Shown here: positions 1 through 8,084 of the stretch, one piece after another
How positions within the stretch are numbered: position 1 is the stretch's first letter
Layout: every line of letters starts with the position of its first letter
DNA from: Rhodospirillaceae bacterium
GTDB taxonomy: Bacteria; Pseudomonadota; Alphaproteobacteria; DSM-16000; Inquilinaceae
Assembly (NCBI GenBank): GCA_020638595.1
Contig: JACKIG010000014.1
Span: 73,728 to 137,727 of the forward strand
DNA: 64,000 nucleotides
Direction: 5' to 3'
The notes under the pieces: model-generated
Told to the model about the DNA's origin: nothing
Seen by the model: only the letters and a program-made list of their open reading frames with translations
Databases searched by the model: none
Program-made: the position numbers and the translations under genes

Positions 1-51
1 GATTATGCGCTCAGCACCGATGCCTGCAAGGCCAGCGGGCATGACGCGTGA
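1..51 (+). CDS. possible C-terminal end of a truncated gene
   Basis: The frame starting at base 1 is open for 16 codons and stops with TGA at 49-51. Codon third positions are mostly G or C, as in the real genes here, so this may be the tail of a gene that begins before the window. Sixteen residues are too few to name a family. Confidence 0.25.
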   Translation, partial: DYALSTDACKASGHDA

Positions 52-84
52 CCCCAGCCAATGCCATGGCTTGTGGGAACATGT

Positions 85-240
85 ATGAACGACTGTCGCG
101 TGCTCCGGCTGCACTACCATACCGTCACGAAGTCCGGACGGGTCTGTGACCTGCGCCTTGGCTCGGATGTGCCGGTGCGCGGCCTCGACTGCCGGCGAGA
201 GCCACGGGATGGTCGAGGCAGGTTGAAACGGCTAATATGA
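85..240 (+). CDS. possible 51-residue small protein, unidentified
   Basis: An ATG at 85 opens a 51-codon frame ending in TGA at 238-240, just upstream of the toxin-antitoxin pair. The protein is Arg-rich with three Cys and no recognisable motif. No good ribosome-binding site precedes it, and its 3' end runs into the candidate operator at 235-253. It could be a chance frame or the remnant of a gene. Confidence 0.15.
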   Translation: MNDCRVLRLHYHTVTKSGRVCDLRLGSDVPVRGLDCRREPRDGRGRLKRLI

Positions 241-253
241 TCGATATGATCAT
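235..253. promoter_or_regulatory. candidate operator of the toxin-antitoxin operon
   Basis: The octamer ATATGATC occurs twice in tandem (235-242 and 244-251). Together they form an inverted repeat, ATGATC-gatat-GATCAT, at 237-253. It lies about 25 bases before the antitoxin start. Phd/YefM-type antitoxins normally bind palindromes here and repress their own operon, so an autoregulatory role is inferred. Confidence 0.45.
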
Positions 254-278
254 TACGACCCTATCCGGAGAGACAGGC

Positions 279-536
279 ATGCGCACCATGGCGGCATTGG
301 AGGCGAAGACCCGGTTCGGGGAGCTTCTGGATACGGCGCAGCGGGAACCGGTGACGATCGAGAAGCACGGGCGGGCGGTGGCTGTGATGGTGTCGGCCGA
401 AGACTATCGGGAGCTTGAGGCCCTGAAGCTCGCCAGCCTGCGCGCCGAGATCCGCAGGGGGCTCGACGATATCGATGCCGGCCGCACCGTCGACGGCGCG
501 GCGGCACTGCAGAGCCTGCGGGATCGGCTTGACTAG
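279..536 (+). CDS. Phd/YefM-family antitoxin
   Basis: This 85-residue protein is predicted to neutralise the ParE-like toxin encoded directly downstream and to bind its own promoter. The N-terminal half carries the Phd/YefM pattern: a short strand, then the segment KTRFGELLDTAQREPVTIEK, then a G-RAVAVMVSAEDY strand-helix region typical of the DNA-binding dimer fold. The C-terminal tail is the charged helix that usually wraps the toxin. I chose the ATG at 279 because GGAGAG precedes it. An in-frame ATG at 237 lies inside the candidate operator and has no ribosome-binding site. The stop codon shares one base with the toxin start, so the pair is translationally coupled. Confidence 0.88.
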   Translation: MRTMAALEAKTRFGELLDTAQREPVTIEKHGRAVAVMVSAEDYRELEALKLASLRAEIRRGLDDIDAGRTVDGAAALQSLRDRLD

Positions 537-829
537 TGGCGCGGTTCGAGCTGGCGGCGGAGGCACTCGCCGACATCTCCACCATCGCGGACTACACGGC
601 GGCCGAATGGGGGGCGGTTCAGGCGCAGAGCTATCTCGATGCGCTTGAGGGCAGACTGACCGAACTTGCGCATCGGCCGCTGCTCGGGCGCCGGCGGGAG
701 GAGCTGGCGGCCGGATTGCTGTGCTTCCCGTTCGAAAGCCACGTCATCTTCTACGCTTGTGCCGGGTTCGGCATCGTCGTCGTCCGCATCCTGCACAAGC
801 GGCAGGACCCGTATCGACACCTCTCCTGA
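536..829 (+). CDS. ParE/RelE-family toxin
   Basis: This is a 97-residue type II toxin of the RelE/ParE superfamily. It starts with GTG at 536, overlapping the antitoxin stop by one base. The N-terminal helices (F-LAAEALADISTIADYTAAEWG), a central PLLGRRREEL segment and the C-terminal FGIVVVRILHKRQDPYRHL strand match the ParE fold, in which the last strand with its R/H residues contacts the target. ParE homologues poison DNA gyrase, while RelE homologues cleave ribosome-bound mRNA. The sequence looks ParE-like, but the target is inferred. Confidence 0.86.
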   Translation: MARFELAAEALADISTIADYTAAEWGAVQAQSYLDALEGRLTELAHRPLLGRRREELAAGLLCFPFESHVIFYACAGFGIVVVRILHKRQDPYRHLS

Positions 830-846
830 GGCCGTCTGCGGCGCGG

Positions 847-1044
847 CTAGGCAGCCGTCCCCGCCGCCAGCGCCATCGCCTCCGCCAGCACCTGCCGATC
901 CCCGATGTGGTTGGCCAGGATCAGCACCAGCCTGGCGTTGAGGGCGTGGCTTTCCGCCTCCGCGCGGCCCTCGTGCAGGGCCAGCAGTTCGGCATAGAAG
1001 CCGTCGGGGTCGGGGATGTTGGGGGTGGTGGTCAGCGTGGCCAT
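847..1044 (-). CDS. DUF2783 small protein, partner of a FAD monooxygenase
   Basis: This 65-residue protein has the DUF2783 pattern: an IPDPDGFYAELLALHEG segment followed by ALNARLVLILANHIGD. The family is found beside flavoprotein hydroxylases of the MhpA type, as here: the monooxygenase stop is only 10 bases upstream on the same strand. No biochemical function is established for the family. An accessory or regulatory subunit of the hydroxylase is plausible. I chose the ATG at 1044 because GAGGA precedes it. An upstream in-frame ATG at 1074 would overlap the preceding gene. Confidence 0.8.
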   Translation of the reverse strand: MATLTTTPNIPDPDGFYAELLALHEGRAEAESHALNARLVLILANHIGDRQVLAEAMALAAGTAA

Positions 1045-1054
1045 GTCGGTGTCC

Positions 1055-2665
1055 TCAGGCGCGGGCCGTGGCACGGGCGACGGCGGTGCGGACGGCCGCT
1101 TCGTCGTACGCCTGCCAGCGGGCGGCGACGTGCTGGTCGGGGCGGATCAGGTAGACGGCCGCGGGGGCCTGGCCCAGATAGCGGTCGGCCAGGGAGTGGG
1201 TCGGGTCGTCGGCGGTGCTGAGCGCCAGACGGGGGACGCTCAGGCCCGCGGCGTCGACCGTTTCCGGCGCGTCCGCGTCGATGGTCAGCAGGCGGAAGCC
1301 GTCGCCCAGCCGGTCCAAGAGCCAGCCGCCGGAAACCGGGGCGTCGGCGGCGGCGGCACCGGGGCGGGTGCGGGGCGGCAGGGCGGGGTCGTCGGGGCCG
1401 TTCAGGGGCGAGGCGTCGTAGACGGCGGGGACCGACAGGCGGCCGCTGTTGACCAGCGGGCGGGCGAAGGGCGCGCGCTCCGACAGCACCAGCACGCTAT
1501 CGCGGAACAGGCGGCTGACCGCGGATTTCGGGGTGATGAAGTCGGTGGCGCGGGTGGAATTCAGGATGTTCTCGTCGGCGGCGAACACGCGTTCTGCGTC
1601 ATAGCTGTCCAGCAGCGCCTCCGGCGCGTGGCCGGCGATCACCAGCGCCAGCTTCCAGGCGAGGTTGTCGGTGTCCTGCACGCCGCTGTTGGCGCCGCGC
1701 GCGCCGAAGGGCGAGACCTGGTGGGCGGCGTCGCCGGCGAACAGGACGCGGCCGTGGCGGAACCGCTCCATCCGCCGGCACTGGAAGGTGTAGATGCTGA
1801 CCCATTCCAGCTCGAACCGGACATCGGCGCCCAGCATCGCCTTCAGGCGCGGGATGACGTTTTCGGGCCGCTTTTCGGCCTCGCGATCGATGCCCCAGCC
1901 CAGCTGCAGGTCGATGCGCCAGACGCGGTCGGGCTGCTTGTGCAACAGCGCCGACTGGCCGGGGTTGAACGGCGGGTCGAACCAGAACCAGCGTTCGGTC
2001 GGGAAGTCGGCGTCCATCACCACGTCGGCGATCAGGAAGTTGTCCTCGAACACGCGGCCGACGAAGTCGAGCCCCAGCATGGCGCGGACGGGCGACAGTG
2101 CGCCGTCGCAGGCGACCAGCCAGTCGCAGGTGAGCCCATAGGGGCCGTCCGGCGTGTTCACGGTCAGCGCCACCCCGGCCTTACCCGGCGTGACCGCGGC
2201 CACCTGGTGCACGCCGCGCAGCACGATCGGGGCGCCGGCGGCCTGAAGCGCGCGCAGCCGCGCCACCAGCATAGCTTCCAGGTGGTATTGCTGCAGGTTG
2301 ATGAAGGCCGGGCGTTTGTGCCCGCCTTCGGGCAGCAGGTCGAACGGGTAGACCAGGCGCCGGTCGAAGAACACCTTGCCCCGGCTCCAGGTCACGCCCT
2401 TGTCCACCATCGGGTCGGCGCAGCCCAGGCGATCGAAGATCTCCAGCGCCCGCTTGGAATAGCAGACGGCGCGCGATCCCCAGCTGACGCGGTCATTCTC
2501 GTCCAGGATGACCACGGGTACGCCGCGCTGGGCCAGGTCGATGCCGGCGGCCAGGCCCACCGGGCCGGCGCCGACGATGATCACCGGATGGTGGGCCGAC
2601 GCGGCGGCATCCTGGTCCGGCGACCGCTCATAGGGGTAGAGCGGTGTTTCGAACACCTTGGGCAT
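1055..2665 (-). CDS. FAD-dependent aromatic-ring monooxygenase (MhpA-like)
   Basis: This 536-residue class A flavoprotein monooxygenase is of the type that hydroxylates phenolic substrates with NAD(P)H and O2, such as 3-(3-hydroxyphenyl)propionate hydroxylase. The Rossmann motif GAGPVG lies at residues 31-36, a DG motif (VACDGALSPVR) lies mid-protein, and the second FAD motif GDAAHQVSPFGARG lies in the C-terminal half. The C-terminal thioredoxin-like extension of this family is present. The gene sits between a metallo-beta-lactamase-fold gene upstream (43-base gap) and DUF2783 downstream, so it is probably one operon. The substrate cannot be read from sequence. The start ATG at 2665 is chosen by homology; longer in-frame extensions are low-complexity antisense reading. 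Confidence 0.87.
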   Translation of the reverse strand: MPKVFETPLYPYERSPDQDAAASAHHPVIIVGAGPVGLAAGIDLAQRGVPVVILDENDRVSWGSRAVCYSKRALEIFDRLGCADPMVDKGVTWSRGKVFFDRRLVYPFDLLPEGGHKRPAFINLQQYHLEAMLVARLRALQAAGAPIVLRGVHQVAAVTPGKAGVALTVNTPDGPYGLTCDWLVACDGALSPVRAMLGLDFVGRVFEDNFLIADVVMDADFPTERWFWFDPPFNPGQSALLHKQPDRVWRIDLQLGWGIDREAEKRPENVIPRLKAMLGADVRFELEWVSIYTFQCRRMERFRHGRVLFAGDAAHQVSPFGARGANSGVQDTDNLAWKLALVIAGHAPEALLDSYDAERVFAADENILNSTRATDFITPKSAVSRLFRDSVLVLSERAPFARPLVNSGRLSVPAVYDASPLNGPDDPALPPRTRPGAAAADAPVSGGWLLDRLGDGFRLLTIDADAPETVDAAGLSVPRLALSTADDPTHSLADRYLGQAPAAVYLIRPDQHVAARWQAYDEAAVRTAVARATARA

Positions 2666-2708
2666 GGGGTCCGTCCCTGGAACATTTTCTTGTTTGTCGG
2701 CAGGCGCG

Positions 2709-3662
2709 TCAGTCGTCCTGCAACGCCGCCCACATGGCACGGTCGCGCTCGGCCGTCCAGATCCGCGGGGTGTCGATGCCCAGCGCCTCGTCATAGGCGC
2801 GGGCGACGTTGAACGGGAGGCAGTGCTCGTAGATGGCGTAATCGGCGAATTTGGGGTCGCAGACGGCGCGGCAGGCTGCAAAGGCCTGCTTCAGCGACTG
2901 TCCGGCCGCCGCGGCCCGGGCCACCGGGCGATAGGTGCTGTCGAGGAAGTCGGTGGTCAGCCGGATCGCCTCGGCCACCTTGTCCTCGCCCACCAGCGCG
3001 TCGCCGCGGCCCGGCGACAGCGCCCGCGGGCGGAAGCCGGCGATGGCCGCCAGTGTGCCCGGCCAGTCGCCGAAATGGCCGTCGCCGCAATAGCAGGCCG
3101 AGCGGTATTCGACGATGTCGCCGGAGAACATCACCCCCGCATCCGGCACCCAGGCGACGATGTCGCCGGCGGTGTGGGCGCGGCCCAGATGCATCAGGTC
3201 GACCCGCCGGCGGCCCAGATAGACGGTCATGCGGCCGTCGAAGGTCATGGTCGGCCAGGTCAGGCCCGGGATGCTGTCGGCCCCTTCGAACAGCCGCGGG
3301 AAGCGGCCGTATTCGCTGTCCCAGTCCTCCTGCCCGCGCTCGTGGATCATCGAACGGCAGGTGGCGGACGCGATGACCTGTTCGGCCCCGTAGGCCGAGG
3401 CGCCGAGCACGCGCACGGCGTGATAGTGGCTCAGGACGACGTATTTGACCGGCTTGTCGGTGACGGTGCGGATGCGCGCGATCACCTTCTGGGCCATCGC
3501 CGGCGTCGCCTGCGCGTCGACGACCATCACCCCGTCGTCACCGACGATGACGCCGGTATTGGGGTCGCCTTCCGCCGTGAAGGCATAGAGCCCCGGCCCG
3601 ATCTCCGGGAACGAGATCGTCTTTTCCGTAAGATCGCCGGTCGATGCGAACGCCTTGGCCAT
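2709..3662 (-). CDS. metallo-beta-lactamase-fold protein with degenerate metal site
   Basis: This 317-residue protein has the overall order of a SoxH/quinoprotein-relay-like metallo-beta-lactamase hydrolase. Several metal ligands are replaced. The HxHxDH motif reads H79-Y-H81-A-V83-R84, so the Asp and the third His are lost. The usual PGHG loop reads P-G-R219-G. H163 (GRAHTAGD) and D182 (SGDIVEY) are kept. It may bind one metal, use a different chemistry or be non-catalytic. It is the first gene of the run with the FAD monooxygenase and DUF2783. The ATG at 3662 has a strong GGGGGGAGGA ribosome-binding site. Confidence 0.82.
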   Translation of the reverse strand: MAKAFASTGDLTEKTISFPEIGPGLYAFTAEGDPNTGVIVGDDGVMVVDAQATPAMAQKVIARIRTVTDKPVKYVVLSHYHAVRVLGASAYGAEQVIASATCRSMIHERGQEDWDSEYGRFPRLFEGADSIPGLTWPTMTFDGRMTVYLGRRRVDLMHLGRAHTAGDIVAWVPDAGVMFSGDIVEYRSACYCGDGHFGDWPGTLAAIAGFRPRALSPGRGDALVGEDKVAEAIRLTTDFLDSTYRPVARAAAAGQSLKQAFAACRAVCDPKFADYAIYEHCLPFNVARAYDEALGIDTPRIWTAERDRAMWAALQDD

Positions 3663-3815
3663 CGCTGTTCCTCCCCCCTTTGGCTTGTCGGTGCGGGCGT
3701 CTTGTCGCGCACTATCGCAGGGTGCCCGTATGGCCGTCATCGGCTGCCATTGCAATGGCTTCCGGCCAGGTCCGCCGGTCCTGCGGGTCGGAGGGGGCAC
3801 CGCGGAACCAGGCCG

Positions 3816-5210
3816 CTATCCCAGGCGCCGCGTTGCCATCGCCGCCGCGGCCTGGGCGCCGGCGATCGTGCGCAAGGCCGCCCAGCGGGGGCGGTCGGCG
3901 ACAATGGCGCGGGCGGTGGCCAAGGCGTCGGCGAAATCGTGCGCGGCCGCCTGTGCGCCGGCGATGGCCTGCATCGCGGCCCAGCGGTCCTTGTCTTCGT
4001 CGATGGCGCGGGTGGTGGCCAGGGCCTCGGCGTACAGCCCGGCCTTGGCCTGGACGGTCGCGATGTCGCGCAGGGCCGAGGAGCGGTGGGCGCCGGCGGC
4101 GATGTCGTCCGCCGTCGCCAGGGCGTTGCCGAAATGCCCCGCCGTAGCGAGGGCGAGGGCGACGGCGCGCCGGGCATCGCCGCGGTTGGACCCGTCGCTG
4201 ATCCTGTCGGCCGTGGTCAGGGCGTCAGTGATCCGTCCCGCGCCGGCCTGGGCCGCGCAGACTGCCCGAAGCGCACCCCACCGGCGAGGGTCGTCCGCCA
4301 GCGCGCCGGCCGCGGCCAGGGCCTGCGCGAACGCCCGGTCCGCATCCCCCGCCAGCCCGGCCACCGCCTGGGCGCCGGCGAGCCGGGCCAGGGCTTCCAC
4401 CCGGTGGCGGCCGTCGTCGATCAGGCCGATCGTCCCGCCGCCCTCCGGGAACAGGCCGGCCGCGGCCTGGGCGGCGGCGATGTCCCGCAGGGCCATGGAT
4501 CGGCTGCTGCCTTGGGACGACGCTAGCGTCGCTGCCGTGAGGTCGGCGAAGGACCGCCGCGCCTGCCCGGCCAGGCCGGCCGCCGCCTCGGCGACAGCCA
4601 AGTCGAGCCGGGCCTTCCAGCGGGCGTCTGCAGCGGCGATCGCGTCGGCCAGGCGGCGGGCCGCGGCGAAGGTCCGCCGGGCCTCTTCCGCTTGGCCGGC
4701 GGCGGCCTGGGCGGCGGCGACACTGCGCAGCACCACGGACCGGTAGTGGCCGTCGGCAATGGCGCCAGCCGTTGCCAGGGCGTCGTCGAAGACCCCGGCG
4801 CCCGCCTGTGCGCGGGCAATCTCGCGATGGGCGCTCCAGCGGAGCCCCGGGGCCGCAATCCTGCCGGCGGTGGCCAGGGCATCGTCGAACATCCCGGCTT
4901 GCGCCTGGATGCCGGCGATATCGGCAAGCGCCCAAAAGGACAGGGTCTCGTCGGCAATTGCGGCGGCGGTGGCCAGCGCTGCGGCGAAGGATCCGGCCGA
5001 TGCCAGGGCGACGGCGGCGGCGTGCAGCGCATCGGCGCGATCGCGGGTGTTGGCGATGCTTGCCGCCGCATCCAGGGCCTCGGCGGTCGTACGCTGGGCC
5101 GCGTCCGGGTGGCCGGCGGCGGCTTGGGCCCCGGCGACCGCGGCCAGCGCCGCAGCGCGGCTGCCGGCACCGTCGATCTCGCGGGCCGTGGCCAGGGCAT
5201 CGGCAAACAT
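3816..5210 (-). CDS. tandem helical-repeat protein (13 TPR-like repeats)
   Basis: This 464-residue protein is made almost entirely of repeats of 33 or about 40 residues. A typical unit reads DALATA-x-AI-x6-R-x-AL-x-IA-x-AQAAAG. I count 13 units from residue 1 to the end. Most are 33 residues, and four or five carry a 7-residue insertion. The helix-turn-helix periodicity with small residues at packing positions resembles TPR or Sel1-like solenoids, which bind other proteins. There is no signal peptide, membrane segment or catalytic domain. GGAGAC precedes the ATG. It lies upstream of the monooxygenase run on the same strand, after a 153-base gap. No function is assigned. Confidence 0.72.
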   Translation of the reverse strand: MFADALATAREIDGAGSRAAALAAVAGAQAAAGHPDAAQRTTAEALDAAASIANTRDRADALHAAAVALASAGSFAAALATAAAIADETLSFWALADIAGIQAQAGMFDDALATAGRIAAPGLRWSAHREIARAQAGAGVFDDALATAGAIADGHYRSVVLRSVAAAQAAAGQAEEARRTFAAARRLADAIAAADARWKARLDLAVAEAAAGLAGQARRSFADLTAATLASSQGSSRSMALRDIAAAQAAAGLFPEGGGTIGLIDDGRHRVEALARLAGAQAVAGLAGDADRAFAQALAAAGALADDPRRWGALRAVCAAQAGAGRITDALTTADRISDGSNRGDARRAVALALATAGHFGNALATADDIAAGAHRSSALRDIATVQAKAGLYAEALATTRAIDEDKDRWAAMQAIAGAQAAAHDFADALATARAIVADRPRWAALRTIAGAQAAAAMATRRLG

Positions 5211-5430
5211 CGGTCAGGTCTCCATCGGTTTCCGCCGGGGCCAATGCCCTCGGACTTTGGCGATTCTATTGCCGGGACCGTCCGGATGCCGATGCCCGGA
5301 CAGCGGACGATCGCAGGTCGGCCGCCGGAAGATGTCGACAGCGGCCGTCCCGATCGACACAGTCGCTGCCATTGGTGCGGCAGCCGGCGCGCCGGCCAGC
5401 GCGAGGCTGCGGGGGGCATGGGAAATCGGG

Positions 5431-5880
5431 ATGTTCGAGGCGACGCTGGAGATCCGGGTGGAGTGGGGGCACTGCGATCCGGCCCAGATCGTCTTCAACC
5501 CGAACTATTTCCATTGGATGGAAAGCGGGCTGCACTGGCTGTTCGAGGCGGCGGGGCTGTCGCTGACCGGCTTGATGGAGCAGGACCCCGATTTCCGCGG
5601 CGCACCGCTGGTCCGGTCGGACGCGACGTTCAAGGCGGTGGCCCGGGTGGGCGATCTCATGAGCCTGACGACCCGGGTGGTGCGGTGGGGCGGCCGGTCG
5701 TTCGACCTGGGCTTCCGCTTCGCCGTCGACGGCACCGTGGTGGTCGAGGCGACCCAGACGCGAATCTGGGGCCGGGCCGTACCCGGCGAGGCGCATCGTT
5801 TGCAGGCGGTGGCCGTTCCCGACCACATCCGGGACGCGTTGTCGCGCCCCGGCAGGGCCGTGCTGCGGCGGGCCGGATAG
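5431..5880 (+). CDS. acyl-CoA thioesterase, 4-hydroxybenzoyl-CoA thioesterase type
   Basis: This is a 149-residue single hotdog-fold protein. The N-terminal segment VEWGHCDPAQIVFNPNYFHW matches the 4HBT family of Pseudomonas type, in which the Asp (here D16) is the catalytic residue that attacks the thioester. The rest (LVRSDATFKAVARVGD, then TQTRIWG) fits the core strands. It would hydrolyse an aryl- or acyl-CoA in the cytoplasm. I chose the ATG at 5431 because the family starts here; an in-frame ATG at 5332 would add 33 atypical residues. It is divergent from the repeat protein and 142 bases before mgtE. Confidence 0.82.
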   Translation: MFEATLEIRVEWGHCDPAQIVFNPNYFHWMESGLHWLFEAAGLSLTGLMEQDPDFRGAPLVRSDATFKAVARVGDLMSLTTRVVRWGGRSFDLGFRFAVDGTVVVEATQTRIWGRAVPGEAHRLQAVAVPDHIRDALSRPGRAVLRRAG

Positions 5881-6022
5881 CGCCGGCGCCGCGCCGTGCC
5901 GGCCCTTGCGGAGCCGGCGGCCCTGACCGATAAGCTGGGCCGGGATCACGTTCCTCTCTTGGGATAGTGCGTCGGCGCCGCTTCGCCGGAAGCGCGGGGC
6001 AGCGACGGTCAGGGAGTGCGCC

Positions 6023-7414
6023 ATGAGCGAGACTGCGGCCGCCGTCGGCGATGATCGCCCCGAAGAGGGCTATGGCCTGTCGCACGAGATGCTGCAGGCC
6101 GTGGAAGAGGCCCTTGATGCCTACAACCTGCAAGATGTCGAAAAGCTGGTTGTGCCGCTGCATTCGGCGGTCATGGCCGACCTTCTGGAGCAGTTGCATC
6201 CCGAAGACCGGCGCACCGTCGTCGGCATCATCCGCCCGCACCTGATCGCCGATGCCGAGGTCCTGACCTACCTGGACGAGGAGGTTCGCGGCCAGGTCAT
6301 CGAACTGCTGGCGCCGGAGGAGATCGCATCGGCGCTGGCGGAACTGGACAGCGACGACGCCCTGGGCGTCATCGAGGGGTTGGAGGAGGAGGAGCGGGAA
6401 AAGGTCCTGGAGGCGCTGCCGACGGCGGCCCGGATGTTCGTCGAGGAAGGCCTGACCTTCCCGGAATACTCCGCCGGCCGCCTGATGCAGCGCGAGATCG
6501 TGGCCGTGCCGATGTTCTGGACGGTGGGCAAGACCATCGATTGGCTGCGCGAGACCGAAGGCCTGCCCGACGATTTCCACCTGATCTTCGCGGTCGATCC
6601 GATGTACCGGCCGGTGGGGTCGGTGCGCCTGGCCCACATGCTGCGGTCGAAGCGGCCGGTCAAGGTGGGCGCGATCATCAGCGAGGACATCCGGCCCATC
6701 CCGGCGGAAATGGACCAGGAAGAGGTCGCCCACCAGTTCCGCCAGTTGTCGCTGGTGTCCGCCCCGGTCGTCGACAAGTCCGGGCGGCTGATGGGCGTGA
6801 TCACCGTCGACGACATCGTCGACGTCATTGACGAAGAGGCCGAGGACGACCTCTTGAAGATGGGCGGCGTGCGCGAGGACGACCTCTATCGCGCCGTGGT
6901 CGACACGACGAAGTCGCGCTTCGCCTGGCTGGGCGTCAACCTGGTCACTGCCATCGTCGCCTCGATGGTGATCGGCGTGTTCGAAGGGACGATCCAGCAG
7001 ATCGTGGCCTTGGCGGTGTTGATGCCCATCGTCGCCAGCATGGGCGGCAATGCCGGCACGCAGAGCCTGACCGTCGCCGTGCGCGGCATAGCCATGCGCG
7101 AGCTGACCTCCGACAACGCGCCCCGCGTCCTCTGGAAGGAAGTGCTGGTCGGCAGCCTGAACGGGCTGATCTTCGCCGTGATCGCCGCCCCGGTGGCCGG
7201 ACTGTGGTTCGGCGACTGGATGCTGGGGCTGGTGATCGGATCGGCCATGATCATCACGCTGATCGCCGCCGGCTTCAGCGGTGCCCTGATCCCGCTGGTG
7301 CTGGAGCGGCTGAAGGTCGACCCGGCCGTCGCCTCCGGCGTCTTCCTGACCACCGTGACCGACGTCATCGGTTTCTTCGCCTTCCTGGGCCTGGCTGCTT
7401 GGATCCTGATATGA
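6023..7414 (+). CDS. mgtE: magnesium transporter MgtE
   Basis: This 463-residue Mg2+ channel has the full family architecture. An N-terminal acidic helical domain (about residues 20-140, with repeated ALAELDSDDA-like units) is followed by a tandem CBS pair (about 145-270). Five membrane helices (about 290-463) contain the conserved PIVASMGGNAGTQ pore segment. The cytosolic domains normally sense Mg2+ and close the pore. It overlaps the next gene by four bases. I saw no recognisable Mg-sensing riboswitch in the 142-base leader. Confidence 0.95.
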   Translation: MSETAAAVGDDRPEEGYGLSHEMLQAVEEALDAYNLQDVEKLVVPLHSAVMADLLEQLHPEDRRTVVGIIRPHLIADAEVLTYLDEEVRGQVIELLAPEEIASALAELDSDDALGVIEGLEEEEREKVLEALPTAARMFVEEGLTFPEYSAGRLMQREIVAVPMFWTVGKTIDWLRETEGLPDDFHLIFAVDPMYRPVGSVRLAHMLRSKRPVKVGAIISEDIRPIPAEMDQEEVAHQFRQLSLVSAPVVDKSGRLMGVITVDDIVDVIDEEAEDDLLKMGGVREDDLYRAVVDTTKSRFAWLGVNLVTAIVASMVIGVFEGTIQQIVALAVLMPIVASMGGNAGTQSLTVAVRGIAMRELTSDNAPRVLWKEVLVGSLNGLIFAVIAAPVAGLWFGDWMLGLVIGSAMIITLIAAGFSGALIPLVLERLKVDPAVASGVFLTTVTDVIGFFAFLGLAAWILI

Positions 7415-7887
7415 GCGCACCGTCCCTTCCCACCGACGATTTCGAGGCCCGCTGCCGGGAGAATTTCGGCCGTCAGCAGATCATGCGCACCTTCGGTGCG
7501 GAGCTGACGGTGATCAGGCCCGGCTACTGCGAAATCGAGATGCCGTTCAATCCGGCGCTGACGCAGCAGACCGGGTTCATGCATGCCGGGGTCACGGCGA
7601 CCATCGCCGACAACGCCGGCGGCTATGCCGCCTACAGCCTGATGCCGCCCGACAGCGAGGTCCTGGCGGTGGAATTCAAGATCAACTATCTGGCCCCGGG
7701 CATCGGCGACCGGCTGCGCGCCGTGGCCCGCTGCCTGAAATGCGGGCGCACTCTCGGCATCAACGAGATCGAGGTCTATGGGCTGGTCGACGGCGAAGCG
7801 CGGCTGATCGCCAAGATGCAGCAGACCACCATTCGGGTCGACCGCAAGCCCGGGCAGGCCGGCGCGGAGGACTCCATCGGGGGTTGA
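7411..7887 (+). CDS. PaaI-family hotdog thioesterase
   Basis: This 158-residue hotdog-fold acyl-CoA thioesterase has the PaaI/DUF4442-like signature QQTGFMHAGVTATIADNAGG, where HxG and the following acidic residue form the active site, and VEFKINYLAPG further on. The family hydrolyses phenylacetyl-CoA intermediates or medium-chain acyl-CoAs. The start ATG overlaps the mgtE stop (ATGA at 7411-7414), so it is translated together with the Mg2+ channel. No metabolic reason for that pairing is evident. Confidence 0.86.
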   Translation: MSAPSLPTDDFEARCRENFGRQQIMRTFGAELTVIRPGYCEIEMPFNPALTQQTGFMHAGVTATIADNAGGYAAYSLMPPDSEVLAVEFKINYLAPGIGDRLRAVARCLKCGRTLGINEIEVYGLVDGEARLIAKMQQTTIRVDRKPGQAGAEDSIGG

Positions 7888-8084
7888 GAAAGGCCGCCTG
7901 AGATCGCAACTCCGCGCGGCGGGCTCGCTCTTAGCCAAGTGTTAAATGGTATAGTCTTAATTGTGGGTAGCCAGCTTGGCCCCGGTGGCCGGCCGACCGG
8001 TGTTTCGCCGATGGAGCCATGTGGCTGAGGTTCCCGCTGTTCGTGCCCAGGGGTGCGCGCGGGTCAAGTTCAGGGCGTGAGTGG

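Noticed and set aside
1016..2812. 598-codon plus-strand open frame
   Set aside because: It runs antisense to the FAD monooxygenase, which has clear family motifs. The translation is low-complexity (G/R/Q/V-rich), a common shadow in GC-rich DNA.
2658..4526. 622-codon plus-strand open frame
   Set aside because: It is antisense to the MBL-fold and repeat-protein genes, has low-complexity translation and no motifs.
5881..6022. Possible Mg2+ riboswitch before mgtE
   Set aside because: The 142-base leader shows no recognisable M-box or mgtA-type elements.
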